From: Engraulis encrasicolus | Taxonomy: Eukaryota > Chordata > Actinopteri > Clupeiformes > Engraulidae | Length of the DNA: 64,000 bases | Assembly (NCBI RefSeq): GCF_034702125.1 | Contig: NC_085862.1 | Location: 8,969,863 to 9,033,862 of the forward strand | Direction: 5' to 3' | Shown here: positions 62,679-64,000 of the stretch, one piece after another | Position numbering within the stretch: the stretch's first letter is position 1 | Layout: each line of letters starts with the position of its first letter | Notes under the pieces: model-generated | Database searches by the model: none | The model's input: the letters and a program-made list of their open reading frames with translations, nothing else | What the model was told of the DNA's origin: nothing | Made by a program: the position numbers and the translations under genes

Positions 62679-63848
62679 GTGAGAAGACTCCCCACACATA
62701 CTCTTTCACCATCTTCCTCTTCCTCTTTTTAGATGCGTCCTAGCATCTCTATAAGAGGGTATGTCCGTCTGTCTGTCTGTCTGGTCGGTCCGTCTGAAAC
62801 GCATTTCATTCCCTCCTGTGTCCATAAGGCGGCAGAGTGCATAGACGGACGCATCTTTGTCCGCCTGTCGGACTTGTTTCCATCTTCTTTTTGTCTCATC
62901 ATGTCATGTCATCATCCTCTTCCATCCCTCTCTGTTTTCCTGGCAGTAGTCTCCATTGCTGTTTTATCTCTCTGCTCTCGCTATTTTTCCCTCTAGTTTC
63001 TCTTTCAATTTGTTGTCCTCTTTGTCTCTTTCTCCTGTTTACTCCTCTCACACTGTCCTCGCTCAGGTTTGTTCTTGTAGATTTATTTTTTTCAGCACAC
63101 TCTCATTTGTCTTTGTCTTGGCCTCTCTCGTCCATGTGTTTCTCTTGTTCACTGTTTCTCTTTTTCACCTTATTCTGTTAAGAGTTTCAGTGCTTCACAA
63201 AATGTAGTTGCTGATGTAACCACCAGGGTGGCGCTAGTTCGTCACTTTGGGCTCAAACCTGTGACCGTTCGAGACTCAAAATATGTCCAGATAACTCAGA
63301 GCTGCAGTATCTGCATGAGGTTTCAGGAGAGAGGTTTATTAGTAGTAGTAGTATTAGGACAGAGGTTTTAGTAGTAGTATTCATAATAATAATAACAATT
63401 GTAATAATAATAATAAAAGCATTAACAATAATGTTTATTTGGAGCATCTTTCAAGGACACTTTACAGGGTAGAAAAACAGGGCAGTTTGCAAACGCTCTA
63501 CTACGAAACTTGCCAAACTCTGCTAGTTGGCATCCGTTTCACTGACATTTCGGAGGCTATTATTCCTGACCCCGATAACAGCTTGATCCATTTCCATCAT
63601 CAGAACGGCAGCAGAATGGAGCTCCAAACTGGGTCGTGTGGTTCGTTTCGTGTCTGTGAATATTCATCACAATCTGTTGCCGTAAATGAGAGGATGCCCC
63701 CTGGCCCTGACTGGTCATATGCACTCCACTGTCTCCAGCTCCCGTCTTCTCTCATCCCAGTCTCTCATCCTCACATCTCTCTATCTATCTGTCTATTCCT
63801 CTGACTCTAGCTCTCCTCTTCTCTCACCCCATTCTCTCTCATCCTCAC

Positions 63849-63925
<77 letters not shown>

Positions 63926-64000
63926 CTCCTCTGCCTCGAGCTCTTCTTCTCTCACCCACTCTCTCATGCTCTCCATATCTAGTATCTATCTATCTATATT
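62679..64000. other. Start of med16 intron 14
   Basis: Pyrimidine-rich sequence, TCTG/TATC and ATA repeats. The final med16 exon (expected CGCVTM-like start) was looked for and not found. Confidence 0.7.
63850..63925. repeat. (TATC)n microsatellite
   Basis: TATC/CTAT units in med16 intron 14. Confidence 0.96.

Noticed and set aside
62733..63207. Leu/Ser/Phe-rich frames after med16 exon 14
   Set aside because: Pyrimidine-rich intron sequence; does not match the expected Cys/Trp-rich MED16 C-terminus.

Overview
The window is vertebrate nuclear DNA, most likely from a teleost fish. Genes are split by GT-AG introns. Introns are filled with very long (CA)n, (CT)n, CTTT and TAA microsatellites, tRNA-headed SINEs, L2-like LINE ends and many short inverted-repeat DNA elements: hAT type with 8-bp target duplications, and TTAA-targeted fold-back elements. 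The genus cannot be told from sequence alone.

Left part (about 1.28-29.2 kb, + strand). Three spliced genes were assembled by hand from reading frame, splice phase and family resemblance. (1) A C14orf93-like gene has its known exons at 1284-2958 and 23708-29220. (2) A DUF4806 protein gene (6220-11503, 375 aa) lies in its 20.7-kb intron. (3) A second C14orf93-like paralog (14772-19618) lies in the same intron. Its fifth exon is broken in mid-codon by a 781-bp insertion flanked by TTAA. All + strand, so this is same-strand nesting of a gene and its own relative.

Middle (29.2-33.5 kb). Mobile-element remnants, including a Tc1-type transposase fragment and a 1.17-kb element with 19-bp terminal inverted repeats. 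No gene seen.

Right part (33.6-64 kb, + strand). MED16, the Mediator tail subunit, with 14 coding exons placed to the base (792 codons). The last exon (about 45-50 codons) is beyond the right edge. Intron 9 (10.7 kb) holds an intact, intronless, antisense gene for a 515-residue immunoglobulin-type membrane protein.

The most unusual signal is in MED16. At many splice junctions, a piece of exon edge plus adjoining intron has been copied into the intron, once or as a tandem array. It occurs at the 3' edges of exons 4, 7, 8, 9, 10 and 13 and the 5' edges of exons 10, 12 and 13. No copy holds a whole exon, and many keep a usable-looking donor or acceptor, so real splice sites sit beside decoys. 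Later transposons landed inside some arrays, so the copies predate them. The 5' end of the antisense Ig gene has also been copied nearby.

Coordinates of exons come from manual reading of splice sites and phases; repeat borders given with a target-site duplication are exact, others are approximate.
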